From Diplonema japonicum (taxonomy: Eukaryota; Euglenozoa; Diplonemea; Diplonemida; Diplonemidae): 64,000 nucleotides of DNA. Shown here piece by piece: positions 51,797 to 61,577 of this stretch. The stretch covers positions 62,001-126,000 of the forward strand of contig OZ025737.1 in NCBI GenBank assembly GCA_964019335.1. Direction: 5' to 3'. Both the position numbers and the translations under genes were made by a program. Positions within the stretch are counted from its first letter, which is position 1. Each line of letters begins with the position of its first letter. Below the pieces are notes generated by a model, which was not told where the DNA came from, made no database searches, and was given only the letters and a program-made list of their open reading frames with translations.

Positions 51797-52447
51797 ATGT
51801 CGTCCCTGACCTTCTCCTACCTGACGCTGTACGCAAGGGGGTTCCCTCCCATCATGTGCTTCGAGACGCACGGGGTGGAGTGCAAGGAGAACCCTCTGAC
51901 GATGGAGACGTGGCCTGCGATGAAGAAGACGGGTATCAGCCCCTTCGGGCAGCTCCCTCTCCTGGAATGCGAGCACGGTGTGATCACACAGTCACAGAGC
52001 ATCATGAGGTACGTGGCGAGGAAGGTCCCTGCTGCTGGTGGGAAGGACGAGAAGGAAGGGATCATATCAGACATGCTCCTCGGGTTGAGCGAGGACCTGT
52101 GGGGATCCCTCTCTCAAGCCCAACCATCTCTCTTCGCCCCGAAGAAGGACCCTGAAGGGGTGAAGGTTCTGTGGGAGGAGACCCTCCCTGGGAAACTGTC
52201 CTACCTGGAGGCCTTCTTTCCGAAGGGGCAACAGAACACTTTCACCTCCTCGGGGAAAACGATCGGGGAGCTCGGTCTCTGGTCCCTCTTGCACATTCTG
52301 GTTCTTCTGAAACCCACTTCCCTGGACAAGACCCCCAAGACGAAGGCCTTCTACACCCGCATCCTGAACCTTCCCTCCACACAGAAGGTGGTCACCGGGA
52401 AGACTGTCTACGGCACCCTCACAGACTTCTTCGTGAAAGCGGAGTAA
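51797..52447 (+). CDS. sigma-class-like glutathione S-transferase A2
   Basis: This 216-aa paralogue of the preceding GST has the same catalytic Tyr8 (TFSYLTLYARGF), FGQLPLLECEHG and QSQSIMRYVARK. The stretch VPAAGGKDEKEGI and much of the C-terminal domain are shared with A1, while residues 9-40 and the loop with FFPKGQQNTFTSSGK differ. It is an older tandem duplicate than the block duplication that copied the pair. Confidence 0.92.
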   Translation: MSSLTFSYLTLYARGFPPIMCFETHGVECKENPLTMETWPAMKKTGISPFGQLPLLECEHGVITQSQSIMRYVARKVPAAGGKDEKEGIISDMLLGLSEDLWGSLSQAQPSLFAPKKDPEGVKVLWEETLPGKLSYLEAFFPKGQQNTFTSSGKTIGELGLWSLLHILVLLKPTSLDKTPKTKAFYTRILNLPSTQKVVTGKTVYGTLTDFFVKAE

Positions 52448-53010
52448 TATAAAAAAAAAGAATAAAAAGAGGAGGCCTTTCTTGATCCATCTCTTTTTTG
52501 TTAGTCTTCTTCTTCTCTGCTTTCCTCCCCTCTCCGATTATACTCAATTATACTAATCCTATTTCTTCCCGTTACGCACAAACAAAAGAATAGCACCCAC
52601 TATGCTTTATTTTTTGTTGTTGACTATTAAAAGAAAATAAAATGAAAAAGAAAATTAAAAATCTGGTGTGCGCTGTATGTGCGTTCGAAAGAGCTGCTTT
52701 CTTTTTTTTTTTTTTATTTTTAACGTTGTGGCAGGAGGTTAGGTGTGTATTGTTGCGAACATGCTCCCCCACGACCTGTCGCCGTGAAAGAAATGTGGCC
52801 CATCGAAGGAAACCACCAGACACAATCCACTGTGGTTGTTGTTTCTCTTTTCTGCTTTCTTCTCTCTCCCCCTCCGTCCTCTTTTGGACATATGTACCGC
52901 ACTCACACATACTCGCTTGTGGGGCTTACTTGCAAATTTTAACTGTGTAAAAAAGCCAAATTAAGTTTTAAAACACCACCCCCTCCCCCCGTCAGGTAAC
53001 ACACTCAACT
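52448..53010. other. spacer between GST A2 and the DyP gene
   Basis: This 3' flank is partly similar (diverged) to 59491-59830, with shared pieces GTTCGAAAGAGCTGCTTTC and TGTGGCCCATCGAA. A C-rich tract and GTCAG (AG at 52994-52995) precede the DyP start. No gene is supported. Confidence 0.6.
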
Positions 53011-56000
53011 ATGTTGCGCTGTTCACGCCTTGCTTCTAGGCGCCTCCTCAGTGGGCGTGCCTCCCGCGCTCTGAAGGACACAGGCGTCAAAGTCGCAGCC
53101 GTAGAAGTTGCTCCGAAATGCCCTGTGACCAACAAGATGGGTTCGAAGACTCTAAAGACCTGTCCTGTACAAACCGAGAGAGAGCCGCAGCTTCAAAACC
53201 AGGAAGTTATTTTTGACCAGATGAATGCAGAGATGGAACTTGACATCAAGGATATCCAGGGGGACATCATCCTGGGTTTCAACAAGCGTTACAGCGTGAA
53301 CCTGGTCCTGGACTTCGTGGGGAGCAAGGACAAGGTGAAGAAATGGTTGGAAGAAGTCGTGAGTAGCAAACTGAGCACATGCCACACGGTTCGCACTCAT
53401 CGTGAGTTGCACAGAGGTGACTACACATCGCAAGCCGCATGCAACGAGGTCTTCATGAACTGCGCCTTCGGCTACGCCGGCCTCCAGATGCTTCTCAAGG
53501 GATCGCCGCTGGAATTTACACTCAAGCCGCGCAAGTCTGCCATGGAACCTGGCTTCGACGCGACATCACCCTTCGTCCTTGGGGCATGGCAGAGGTCGAC
53601 CATGACTGGCGACACAGAGTGCCGCGGGAAGTGGGACTTCGGGAAGGACCGCAACAACGACATGATGCTCACATTCGGAAGCGACAACAAGGAAGCAGCC
53701 GAGGCGTTTATTGCCGACATAATGAAAAACACAAAGGGCTTCCTGAAGCAACAGGAACAGACCTGGTCGGACCGCGGAGTAAAGGGCAAGGACCTGTTCT
53801 ACGGACACGAGCACTTCGGGTTCCAAGACGGTTTGAGCCAGCCTGAGGTGCGCGGTAAGTTCAGGAACCCAGACACCGGGAAGACGAGCTTTATTGTGGA
53901 ACGCCAGCTGTGGACCGGCGGCAACGACGAAGAAACCACGCAGTGGCGTGACTACAGCCGCCCCGGGTTCAGGTTGTGCGACACGGGTCACTTCTTGTTG
54001 GGGGAAAACTACCTGAGAGCGATCACAGACGACAGGGACGCGACCACCGACCCCGTCAAGTCCAACCTATTGAAAATCCCCCCCTACCCCGGTTGGGCCA
54101 ACAATGGGAGCTTCGTGGTGTACCGCAAGATTGAACAGCGTGTACACGACCTGTGGGAGAAGATGTACACAACGGCAAAGGATCTGGCGGCTGCGAACAA
54201 CATTCAGGACGAGGCTACGATTAAGAACCTTGCTGGCGACATTGCGGCGAAGGTTTTCGGCCGTTGGTGGGATGGAACGCCTACTGTGATGGATGCGGAT
54301 CAGATGTTCACGAAAGACTTCAACCTACCGAGGTACCCGCCGAACCTTGATGACAGCACGACGGAAGAGAATTCGAAGAAGTACATCAACGCGGTGAAGA
54401 AAGAAGCGCAGAAGAACGGCTTCGAGTACACCACCGAAGCGAGCTGGAAGTACCCCGACGGCTCGAGCAAGAAAGACATCGAAGGTATTTACCACAAGGA
54501 CCCGAATGGCACACGCTGCCCGTACGCATCGCACATCCGCAAGGTCAACCCTCGTGACGAGTTCACTGACGTGGGAGGGAAGGTGGAAACACTGCGCCAC
54601 CGTCTGCTCAGACGTGGAAACAACTACGGGACACGTGTGAAGGATGTATTCGCAGCTACTGGGGGAGACGACAAGGTCAGGCGTGGTCTTGCGTTGAATA
54701 TGTACCAGGCTGACATCGAAGAACAGTTTGAGTTCGTCCAGCGCCACTGGGCCAACAACAACAGCCGTCCTGTTGGCACAGGTGATGACATGGTCATCGG
54801 CCTAAGCTCCAAGCCGAAATCCATCACTGTCACAGTGAACGTTCCAGGTGTGGGCGACAAGACTGTGGAGATCGCAACAGAAGATGGTGTTCGTGACTAT
54901 ACCTACAGCGCAGGGATGGGCTACTTCCTCGTTCCGAGCATCTCGGCTATCAATGATGTGCTGTGCTGGAAGAAACCCACCGAAGAGTTTAAATTGCCGA
55001 TCCCCGCAGAGGTAAAACCCCAAAAGGAAACGTACAACCCCCCTGCGTGCCAACGCGACTTCAAGAAGCCGGCGACCTTCAACATGTGGACGAAGTTCGT
55101 CAAGGATCAGTTTAACACCGCCATCTGGGCGCTCACAGAGGACACGATTGAGCACGCTGGTGATAACCTGTACCCGCCGCATGGTATTGCCTACCGTCTG
55201 CCGGACCCCGCAAAGATTGCGTATGATTTCGACGACCTTAGCAAGAAAACCCCGTTGCAATTCCGTTCCACAAACGACATCCTCCGCATGGCAAAAGCTC
55301 TGAATGAAACCCCCGTCAGCAAGGTTATAGCATGGACGGGTTTCCCGAAGCAGGTGAAGACAAAGTACGAGGAGACGATGACCAACATGTACGAGGTGTC
55401 CGATCTGATCACCACCAACGACCCACGTTACAGCACCACATACAACACTAGAGGGTACCAGGACGAGTACTGCGAGTGGTTCAAACACACCGACAAGAAC
55501 GGGAAAATCACCCGCGTGGACTTCACGAACGAGTCCCCCGAGTACTGGACCTTCCTCGCAGAGACCGAGCCCGACACCGCACTGGCGCTTTACAGAAAGT
55601 ACATCTCGAAGGATGTTAAAAAACAAGACCTGTACATCCTCAAGGAAGAGAAAGTTTCACAGGAAGGTGATGCTGCACCAAAGACAAAGAAGGTGTGGAG
55701 GTACAACATATTCAACAAGTGGAACACGACGCACGGTGCGATGCATCTTAACCAGCCAAACAACTCACTTGCTGCGGAAATATACATCGCGGCCGAAGCG
55801 GCCATGAAGTGGGGGTGTACCAGCGAAGCAGCCTTGGAAAGCCCTCAGGCTCTGATCGGGTGTGCCCAGTACGGCCAGCCAGCACGTGCATCGGATCCTT
55901 TAATCGGTGCCAGTGTGAACGCGTTGGTCCGTCAGGACATGATCGTGTCGATCGAGGACCCTGTGGGTCTGTACTTTAAGGACTTTGACACATCTGGGTG

Positions 56001-56409
56001 GTCGAAGCCAGACGGAACACCATTCACCAAAAAAGAGATTGAAAAAATAGTACACTACGAACGTGGAACGAGAAGCAAGACCCCCCTCGACCCCTCCAAG
56101 CCCAGCCAGAACCTCCGTGTCAGGGTAGAAGTCCCTGCCTCAATGGGGTTCAAGCTTGGTGACTGCACCATTGGCGGTGTCCCCATCAAGTATGCAGGGC
56201 AAATCGCTGAGGCCTCTGTTACTGTGTACCTTAATGGATTGGCCATTAACGGAAAAGAGCTTCTGGAGGACACTGAGGTTGTCCTTTGTAAGGAACAATG
56301 GAGGCAGGAAAACAAGAACGGCGAAGGTGGTGTTGGTCCGCAATTACCTTCTGACTACATGCCTCTGTACCCTCCGTCGCCCTCGGAGCCTAAAGCTTCT
56401 TCAGCGTGA
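53011..56409 (+). CDS. DyP-type haem peroxidase with long C-terminal extension, probably mitochondrial
   Basis: The product has 1132 aa. The N-terminus (MLRCSRLASRRLLSGRASRAL) is Arg/Ser/Leu-rich without acids, as in mitochondrial presequences. The dye-decolourising peroxidase domain spans about residues 75-650. It carries the hallmark GxxDG as FGFQDGLSQPEVRG (about 269-282), the proximal haem His in PYASHIRKVNPR (about 507), and the conserved Arg in TLRHRLLRRG. Both catalytic Asp and haem ligand are present, so it should be active on H2O2. Residues about 665-1132 are a further domain with no family I recognise; it includes EYWTFLAETEPDTALALY, FNKWNTTHGAMHLNQP and a beta-rich end. DyPs are usually 300-500 aa. 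The gene lies between two GST pairs, suggesting a peroxide/detoxification cluster. Confidence 0.92.
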   Translation: MLRCSRLASRRLLSGRASRALKDTGVKVAAVEVAPKCPVTNKMGSKTLKTCPVQTEREPQLQNQEVIFDQMNAEMELDIKDIQGDIILGFNKRYSVNLVLDFVGSKDKVKKWLEEVVSSKLSTCHTVRTHRELHRGDYTSQAACNEVFMNCAFGYAGLQMLLKGSPLEFTLKPRKSAMEPGFDATSPFVLGAWQRSTMTGDTECRGKWDFGKDRNNDMMLTFGSDNKEAAEAFIADIMKNTKGFLKQQEQTWSDRGVKGKDLFYGHEHFGFQDGLSQPEVRGKFRNPDTGKTSFIVERQLWTGGNDEETTQWRDYSRPGFRLCDTGHFLLGENYLRAITDDRDATTDPVKSNLLKIPPYPGWANNGSFVVYRKIEQRVHDLWEKMYTTAKDLAAANNIQDEATIKNLAGDIAAKVFGRWWDGTPTVMDADQMFTKDFNLPRYPPNLDDSTTEENSKKYINAVKKEAQKNGFEYTTEASWKYPDGSSKKDIEGIYHKDPNGTRCPYASHIRKVNPRDEFTDVGGKVETLRHRLLRRGNNYGTRVKDVFAATGGDDKVRRGLALNMYQADIEEQFEFVQRHWANNNSRPVGTGDDMVIGLSSKPKSITVTVNVPGVGDKTVEIATEDGVRDYTYSAGMGYFLVPSISAINDVLCWKKPTEEFKLPIPAEVKPQKETYNPPACQRDFKKPATFNMWTKFVKDQFNTAIWALTEDTIEHAGDNLYPPHGIAYRLPDPAKIAYDFDDLSKKTPLQFRSTNDILRMAKALNETPVSKVIAWTGFPKQVKTKYEETMTNMYEVSDLITTNDPRYSTTYNTRGYQDEYCEWFKHTDKNGKITRVDFTNESPEYWTFLAETEPDTALALYRKYISKDVKKQDLYILKEEKVSQEGDAAPKTKKVWRYNIFNKWNTTHGAMHLNQPNNSLAAEIYIAAEAAMKWGCTSEAALESPQALIGCAQYGQPARASDPLIGASVNALVRQDMIVSIEDPVGLYFKDFDTSGWSKPDGTPFTKKEIEKIVHYERGTRSKTPLDPSKPSQNLRVRVEVPASMGFKLGDCTIGGVPIKYAGQIAEASVTVYLNGLAINGKELLEDTEVVLCKEQWRQENKNGEGGVGPQLPSDYMPLYPPSPSEPKASSA

Positions 56410-57025
56410 AAATGATGTTTAAAAAAGTTTAAAAAAAAAAAATGATGATAAAAAATTTTTTGCGGTGTAGAAAGGGTTTAACTTCCTGCAGGGGTTTTTT
56501 TTTAACCTTTGTCTTTCCCCGACCCTTGCTTGAGCGAAGAATTATATTGTTATTTTTTTTTTTTTTTTTTTATTATTTTATAATTAAAGATTAAAAGAAT
56601 TAAGATTAAAAAAGAAGAACACATTCAAACTCTCTGAACAAAAAAAAATTTTTAATTCTTTTTTTTTTTTTTTTTACTCTTTAGTAACTTCTTCTCAGTT
56701 TTACTTTTTCTTTTTTATATATCCTGTCCCTTGAGAATCCCTATATAAAGGCGTTATGGGAAGAAGGGGAAAAAAAAAAAAAAAGAAAAGAAAACCTGTG
56801 TTACATCTCTCTCTTTCCCCCTTTTTAATAAACTTCGGAGTTTAAAACAAGTGTTGCAAAAGGGTCGAAAAAAAAATTAATAATACCTTCCTTATTATTA
56901 ATGCCGTATTTTTTTTTTTTTTTATATATATCTTTTTATATCTTTTTTATAAAAAAAAAAATACAATACTTTCCCTTTTTGTAGTGCAGTTTCATTCACC
57001 GTGTACTTTCCCACGAACGACCCAT

Positions 57026-57066
<41 letters not shown>

Positions 57067-57598
57067 GGGCAGCAAGGCCCTTGGCCAGGCCGCCGCACAG
57101 GTTAGAATCTCTCTGATGTGTCGTCCTTTATGATACACTTGGAGCCGTATGACTTGTGTTACCTTAACGTTAAAAGATCGATTTCCCCCCCCCCCCCCCC
57201 TCCCTTACACCTTCCTCTTTGAGTGATCATTGAGCTGCTCCCCTCTCGCCCCTTTCTTCCTCTCTCCTATTTTCGGAAACCAATTCTTTTTTTTTTTTTT
57301 TTTTTGGCAAAGCCACGATCGATTGCCGTGTTGCCGTGTTGCCGTGCTCGTTATGGTTCTCATGTGGGGGGGAGAAATGAGAACAATAAAAAGAACATCT
57401 ATACGAGACGCACAAATGCCAGAAAATACGGTTTCTTTTTTTTTTTTCCTTTTCTTTTTCTTCTCTTTTTTTGCTCTACATCCCTCTTTTATTTACTGTT
57501 ATTTTTATTTCTTTTTGAAAGGTTCAGCCCACAAATTTCTTTACCCCTTACAACAAGCTTCACATTTAAAAAAACAAAAACAAAAAAAAACCACACAA
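56410..57598. other. homopolymer spacer before the second GST pair
   Basis: AT homopolymers dominate, including T runs of about 36 near 57030. A short non-repetitive piece lies at 57065-57180. The frame upstream of the GST start is open from 57230, but it is poly-Phe/Lys and not part of the gene. Confidence 0.6.
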
Positions 57599-58243
57599 AT
57601 GTCACCTGTGACCTTCACCTACTTCGGTCTGATGGCGAAGGGCTTCGGGCCCATCATGTGCCTGGAGACGCACGGTGTGGAATGGGTGGGGAAGTCAGTG
57701 GCCTTTGAGAACTGGCCTGAGATGAAGAAGAGCGGGGTGTGCCCCTTCGGGCAGCTCCCCATCTTGGAGTGCGAGCACGGTGTGGTGGCGCAGTCTCAGA
57801 CTGTGATGAGGTACGTGGCGAGGAAGGTCCCTGCTGCTGGTGGGAAGGACGAGAAGGAAGGGATCGTGTCGGACATGCTCCTCGGGTTGAGCGAGGACAT
57901 CTTCGACGCCCTTGCCAAGGCACAGCCCACCCTCCTCGCCCCCAAGAAGGACGCTGAAGGGGTGAAGACCTTCTGGGACGAGACCCTCCCCGGGAAGCTC
58001 TCCCACCTGGAGGCCTTCTTGAAGGGGGAGGATTCCTTCACCTCCTCTGGGGTGACCATCGGGGAGCTCGCCCTGTGGTGCATCCTGCACATGATGGTTG
58101 TTGTGGGTCCCTCTTGTTTGGACAAGACCCCCAAGACGAAGGCCTTCTACACCCGCATCCTGAACCTTCCCTCCACACAGAAGGTCATCACCGGGAAGAC
58201 TTCCTTCGGTGACCTTCCCAGCTTCTTCGTGAAGGCAGAGTAA
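57599..58243 (+). CDS. sigma-class-like glutathione S-transferase B1
   Basis: This gene is identical by eye to GST A1 at 50556-51200 (214 aa, Tyr8, FGQLPILECEHG). The upstream open frame is ignored because the start and leader ACACAAATG match copy A. The 5' flank before about 57590 differs from copy A, so the two may be expressed differently. Confidence 0.92.
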   Translation: MSPVTFTYFGLMAKGFGPIMCLETHGVEWVGKSVAFENWPEMKKSGVCPFGQLPILECEHGVVAQSQTVMRYVARKVPAAGGKDEKEGIVSDMLLGLSEDIFDALAKAQPTLLAPKKDAEGVKTFWDETLPGKLSHLEAFLKGEDSFTSSGVTIGELALWCILHMMVVVGPSCLDKTPKTKAFYTRILNLPSTQKVITGKTSFGDLPSFFVKAE

Positions 58244-58314
58244 GGTCGCTTTGCTTCTCTAGCAAACACAAAAGAAAGATGGTAGGAAAATAGTCCTTCC
58301 TCTTTTCTTCTTTT

Positions 58315-58345
<31 letters not shown>

Positions 58346-58839
58346 GTCGACCTTCTTCTTATTTTAAATGGGTTTTCTCTCTTCTTTCTTGTCTTCATCT
58401 ATAAAAAAAAGATGAAGAAAGAAAAAGAAAAAAAGAAAACAAGTAAACTGCTTTGTACACCCCCCTTCGTTTGCTGAGGGAGGGAGGGAGTGTGTCTGTA
58501 AAGGCTGCCTTCTCACTGTGGTTGTGTGGCCCATTCAAAGACACCTCCTTCCCTCCTCAAACAGCTCCATTCTGGTGTCAAGCACTCCGCCCACTGTGGC
58601 ACAACACTTTTCTCCCTTTTATTATTTTTCCTCTTTACGACTCATACTCGGGGGATGTTTTTTTTTCCCCCTTCTTGGATGATGAATCTTGAAACATCTC
58701 ATCTTTTTTTTTTTCTTTTTCTTCCGAGTTTGAAAAGTGAGCTATTCTGCTTCTTCTTTTTTCTGCCCTTCTCCTCTATTTCACCACCAGGACTGTTTTT
58801 CCTCCTTTAAAAAAAAACCCCCCCTCTTCAAATAAAAAG
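58244..58839. other. GST B1-B2 spacer
   Basis: Exact repeat by eye of 51201-51796, including its microsatellites and the TGTGGCCCATTCAAAG motif at 58525. No gene. Confidence 0.6.
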
Positions 58840-59490
58840 ATGTCGTCCCTGACCTTCTCCTACCTGACGCTGTACGCAAGGGGGTTCCCTCCCATCATGT
58901 GCTTCGAGACGCACGGGGTGGAGTGCAAGGAGAACCCTCTGACGATGGAGACGTGGCCTGCGATGAAGAAGACGGGTATCAGCCCCTTCGGGCAGCTCCC
59001 TCTCCTGGAATGCGAGCACGGTGTGATCACACAGTCACAGAGCATCATGAGGTACGTGGCGAGGAAGGTCCCTGCTGCTGGTGGGAAGGACGAGAAGGAA
59101 GGGATCATATCAGACATGCTCCTCGGGTTGAGCGAGGACCTGTGGGGATCCCTCTCTCAAGCCCAACCATCTCTCTTCGCCCCGAAGAAGGACCCTGAAG
59201 GGGTGAAGGTTCTGTGGGAGGAGACCCTCCCTGGGAAACTGTCCTACCTGGAGGCCTTCTTTCCGAAGGGGCAACAGAACACTTTCACCTCCTCGGGGAA
59301 AACGATCGGGGAGCTCGGTCTCTGGTCCCTCTTGCACATTCTGGTTCTTCTGAAACCCACTTCCCTGGACAAGACCCCCAAGACGAAGGCCTTCTACACC
59401 CGCATCCTGAACCTTCCCTCAACACAGAAGGTGGTCACCGGGAAGACTGTCTACGGCACCCTCACAGACTTCTTCGTGAAGGCAGAATAA
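58840..59490 (+). CDS. sigma-class-like glutathione S-transferase B2
   Basis: This 216-aa protein has the same sequence as GST A2. The nucleotide differences I see are silent and near the 3' end (a C-to-A change at 59422, and the last codons AAGGCAGAATAA versus AAAGCGGAGTAA). Confidence 0.92.
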   Translation: MSSLTFSYLTLYARGFPPIMCFETHGVECKENPLTMETWPAMKKTGISPFGQLPLLECEHGVITQSQSIMRYVARKVPAAGGKDEKEGIISDMLLGLSEDLWGSLSQAQPSLFAPKKDPEGVKVLWEETLPGKLSYLEAFFPKGQQNTFTSSGKTIGELGLWSLLHILVLLKPTSLDKTPKTKAFYTRILNLPSTQKVVTGKTVYGTLTDFFVKAE

Positions 59491-59940
59491 GAGTACTAAT
59501 AATGTAGAAAGAGGAGGCCTTTCTTGATCCACCTCTCTTTTCGTTGGTCTCCTCTCTCTCTCGCTCTCCCTCCGATACGGATATAACAAAACTATTACTC
59601 GTTATAAAAAAAGAAAAAAGAAAGAAACGTAAGGATCTGGTGTGCGCTGTATGTGCGTTCGAAAGAGCTGCTTTCCGGTTGGTGTGGTTGTGAACAAACC
59701 CCGTCGAAATGTGGCCCATCGAAAGACCAGCACAACCCACTGTGGTTGGTGTTTCCTTTGTGCTTTCCTCTCTCCCTTTTTTTTGGAACATGCAAGCGTA
59801 TTCACATGCTTGCTTGGCTTTCCCTTACTTTCTTTATTTAAAAAAAAAGGAGGGATAAACATTTACATGAGTGGCACAAAGATTTGGAAAGAGCTACTTT
59901 ATACTTAAACAATGTGGCCCGTAGTCGAAATCTTAAAGCT

Positions 59941-59973
<33 letters not shown>

Positions 59974-60124
59974 GTCCCCTCTTTTTCTTTTTTTTTCAAA
60001 TCTTTATCTTCTCTCTGTGCCTCTTATATTCGACAAAAAAAATTTGATTCTTTAATTAATACCCTCCCTTAATTTCCCCGAAAAGAAGGGGAAGGGGAGG
60101 AGGGGGGAAAAAAATTAAAAATAA
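59491..60124. other. 3' flank of GST B2 and spacer
   Basis: Diverged similarity to 52448-52935 includes GTTCGAAAGAGCTGCTTTC (about 59657) and TGTGGCCCATCGAAAG (59710). A further degraded copy of the same pair of motifs follows at 59888-59930 (GGAAAGAGCTACTTT, then TGTGGCCC). Homopolymers precede the next gene. Confidence 0.55.
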
Positions 60125-61375
60125 ATGCTGAAACTCGGGGGTCTTGCGAATGTACAAAGCCTCGTAGCAGATGTACGGGAGAGAAAAGCAGCGAGAGAAA
60201 TACCAGCCGTGGCTTATAAAGACGTAGGGGTGATGTTTCTGGAACTGAACGCGTGGACGAAGAAGAAGGCGATGGCAGAGGAGCTCGTCCGAAACAGGTA
60301 CGCGCAAAGCCTCTGCGAAGCAAAGGTGGTGTCGAGAGCTGAACCATCAAAGGTGCTTTACATGCGCGATGGACAGTGGAAACCCGCTACCAGAAAAACG
60401 CTGGGCGCAACAAAAACCTATTCAATCTCACCGAAAAACACCAGAAAACGAGCCCAAACCTCACTAGGAAACATACAACGAGACTTCCCATCTTGCGGAG
60501 ACTGGGGGGTTCGGTATAATGAGTACGATTTGGCACCGCTCAAACTTAACGCAGCAAGACAACGCGCAGATTACCAAACCAAACAGAGAAGACTGAACAC
60601 CATCCGATCTGCTAAGGAAGCAGCAGAGTCATCTGAACAAATGGAGGTCTTCACCAACAAACATGTCCTCAGGGACATCTCCGATGCCACTGTGGAGGAC
60701 AAGCTGAACCGAATGCGCGACGCCCTCTTAAAAATGACCTTGAAAATGGAAAAAAGCCGTTCCTTCTCCCTCAACAAGTATCGTAACACACCATACTCTG
60801 CGTTGTGGAACTGTGTGACACCAGCAGAGGTGAAATCTATGTATGAAAAGTACACGGGGCACGTAAGGTACCACATTACCAAAACGTCGTGGGGGGACAT
60901 ACATTTGGATTTGCGGAGGAAGAACAGAAGGCTTTACGATAAGGCTCTTCAAGAGAGGCCGTTCATCATCTCTGAAGTCTTCAGTGCGCTTGATGTTAGC
61001 AAGGACAAAAAGGCAAGTTTCACTGAGCTTGTGGCTGCACTTGCAACGCTGCTTACCACGCCGTACACGCAGTCGGTACTTCTTGGGGTTTATGAAATTC
61101 TTCGGTTGCGGGATACCAGTATCGCCCCCATAGAGGCCGACACCCTTTATGGTGCTGTTCTTCCTCACGTCCCTCATGAGCCGCGGCACCTCACAGCTTG
61201 GTCTCGTGCGCTTTCGGATTTATCCGACTTAACCGCCACCTTCACCCCCAGCGGGCCCGAGACCACCTGGTCCTTCGACACCTTTCTCGAGATGCTTTTT
61301 CTCGATCAAGCTCCTCTGCAAATCCGCTTCGGTGAGCTTGTCCTCATGAAGCAGGGGAAATCCCCCGCAAGATAA
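60125..61375 (+). CDS. hypothetical protein with one EF-hand-like loop
   Basis: This 416-aa, mostly helical and basic protein is not recognised as a family. Residues about 289-300 (DVSKDKKASFTE) follow EF-hand spacing, with Asp1, Ser3, Asp5 and Glu12. The usual Gly6 and hydrophobic position 8 are Lys and Ala, so calcium binding is doubtful. The flanking helices (FIISEVFSAL and LVAALATLL) support an EF-hand-like unit. There is no signal peptide or membrane span. The start at 60125 is the first Met of a long balanced frame after an A-rich leader. Confidence 0.7.
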   Translation: MLKLGGLANVQSLVADVRERKAAREIPAVAYKDVGVMFLELNAWTKKKAMAEELVRNRYAQSLCEAKVVSRAEPSKVLYMRDGQWKPATRKTLGATKTYSISPKNTRKRAQTSLGNIQRDFPSCGDWGVRYNEYDLAPLKLNAARQRADYQTKQRRLNTIRSAKEAAESSEQMEVFTNKHVLRDISDATVEDKLNRMRDALLKMTLKMEKSRSFSLNKYRNTPYSALWNCVTPAEVKSMYEKYTGHVRYHITKTSWGDIHLDLRRKNRRLYDKALQERPFIISEVFSALDVSKDKKASFTELVAALATLLTTPYTQSVLLGVYEILRLRDTSIAPIEADTLYGAVLPHVPHEPRHLTAWSRALSDLSDLTATFTPSGPETTWSFDTFLEMLFLDQAPLQIRFGELVLMKQGKSPAR

Positions 61376-61577
61376 TCATTAGATAGACTTTTTCGTTGTT
61401 CTTTTTTTCTTCTCGTTCTTCTTTTTTGCTTCTTTCTTTCATGTTCTTCTGAATCGATGGTTTCCACTAGCGATTTACGCGTGAAAGAAGAGGTTCAAAA
61501 AACTGCATGTTCACCCCACTCCACCGTATTTCTTGTAGCGTCTCAACAGGAGGTCGATCGGCGATGACCGCTCTGCA

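Larger units (their letters stand above)
50547..52440 (+). repeat. duplicated GST-pair block, copy A
   Basis: Bases 50547-52378 match 57590-59421 with no difference seen, including the 596-bp spacer between the two GST genes with its homopolymers. The offset is 7043 bp. Identity starts about 9 nt before the first start codon. A few changes appear from 52379 to the second stop codon, and the 3' flanks are only partly similar. Confidence 0.9.
57590..59483 (+). repeat. duplicated GST-pair block, copy B
   Basis: This is the second copy of the block at 50547-52440. The 5' flank before about 57590 is unrelated to that of copy A. The 3' flank after the second stop codon shows diverged similarity to copy A, so the coding block appears more recently homogenised than its flank. 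Confidence 0.9.

Noticed and set aside
57230-57598. N-terminal extension of GST B1 giving a 337-codon frame
   Set aside because: The added part is Phe/Lys-rich spacer absent from GST A1; the leader and ATG at 57599 match copy A.
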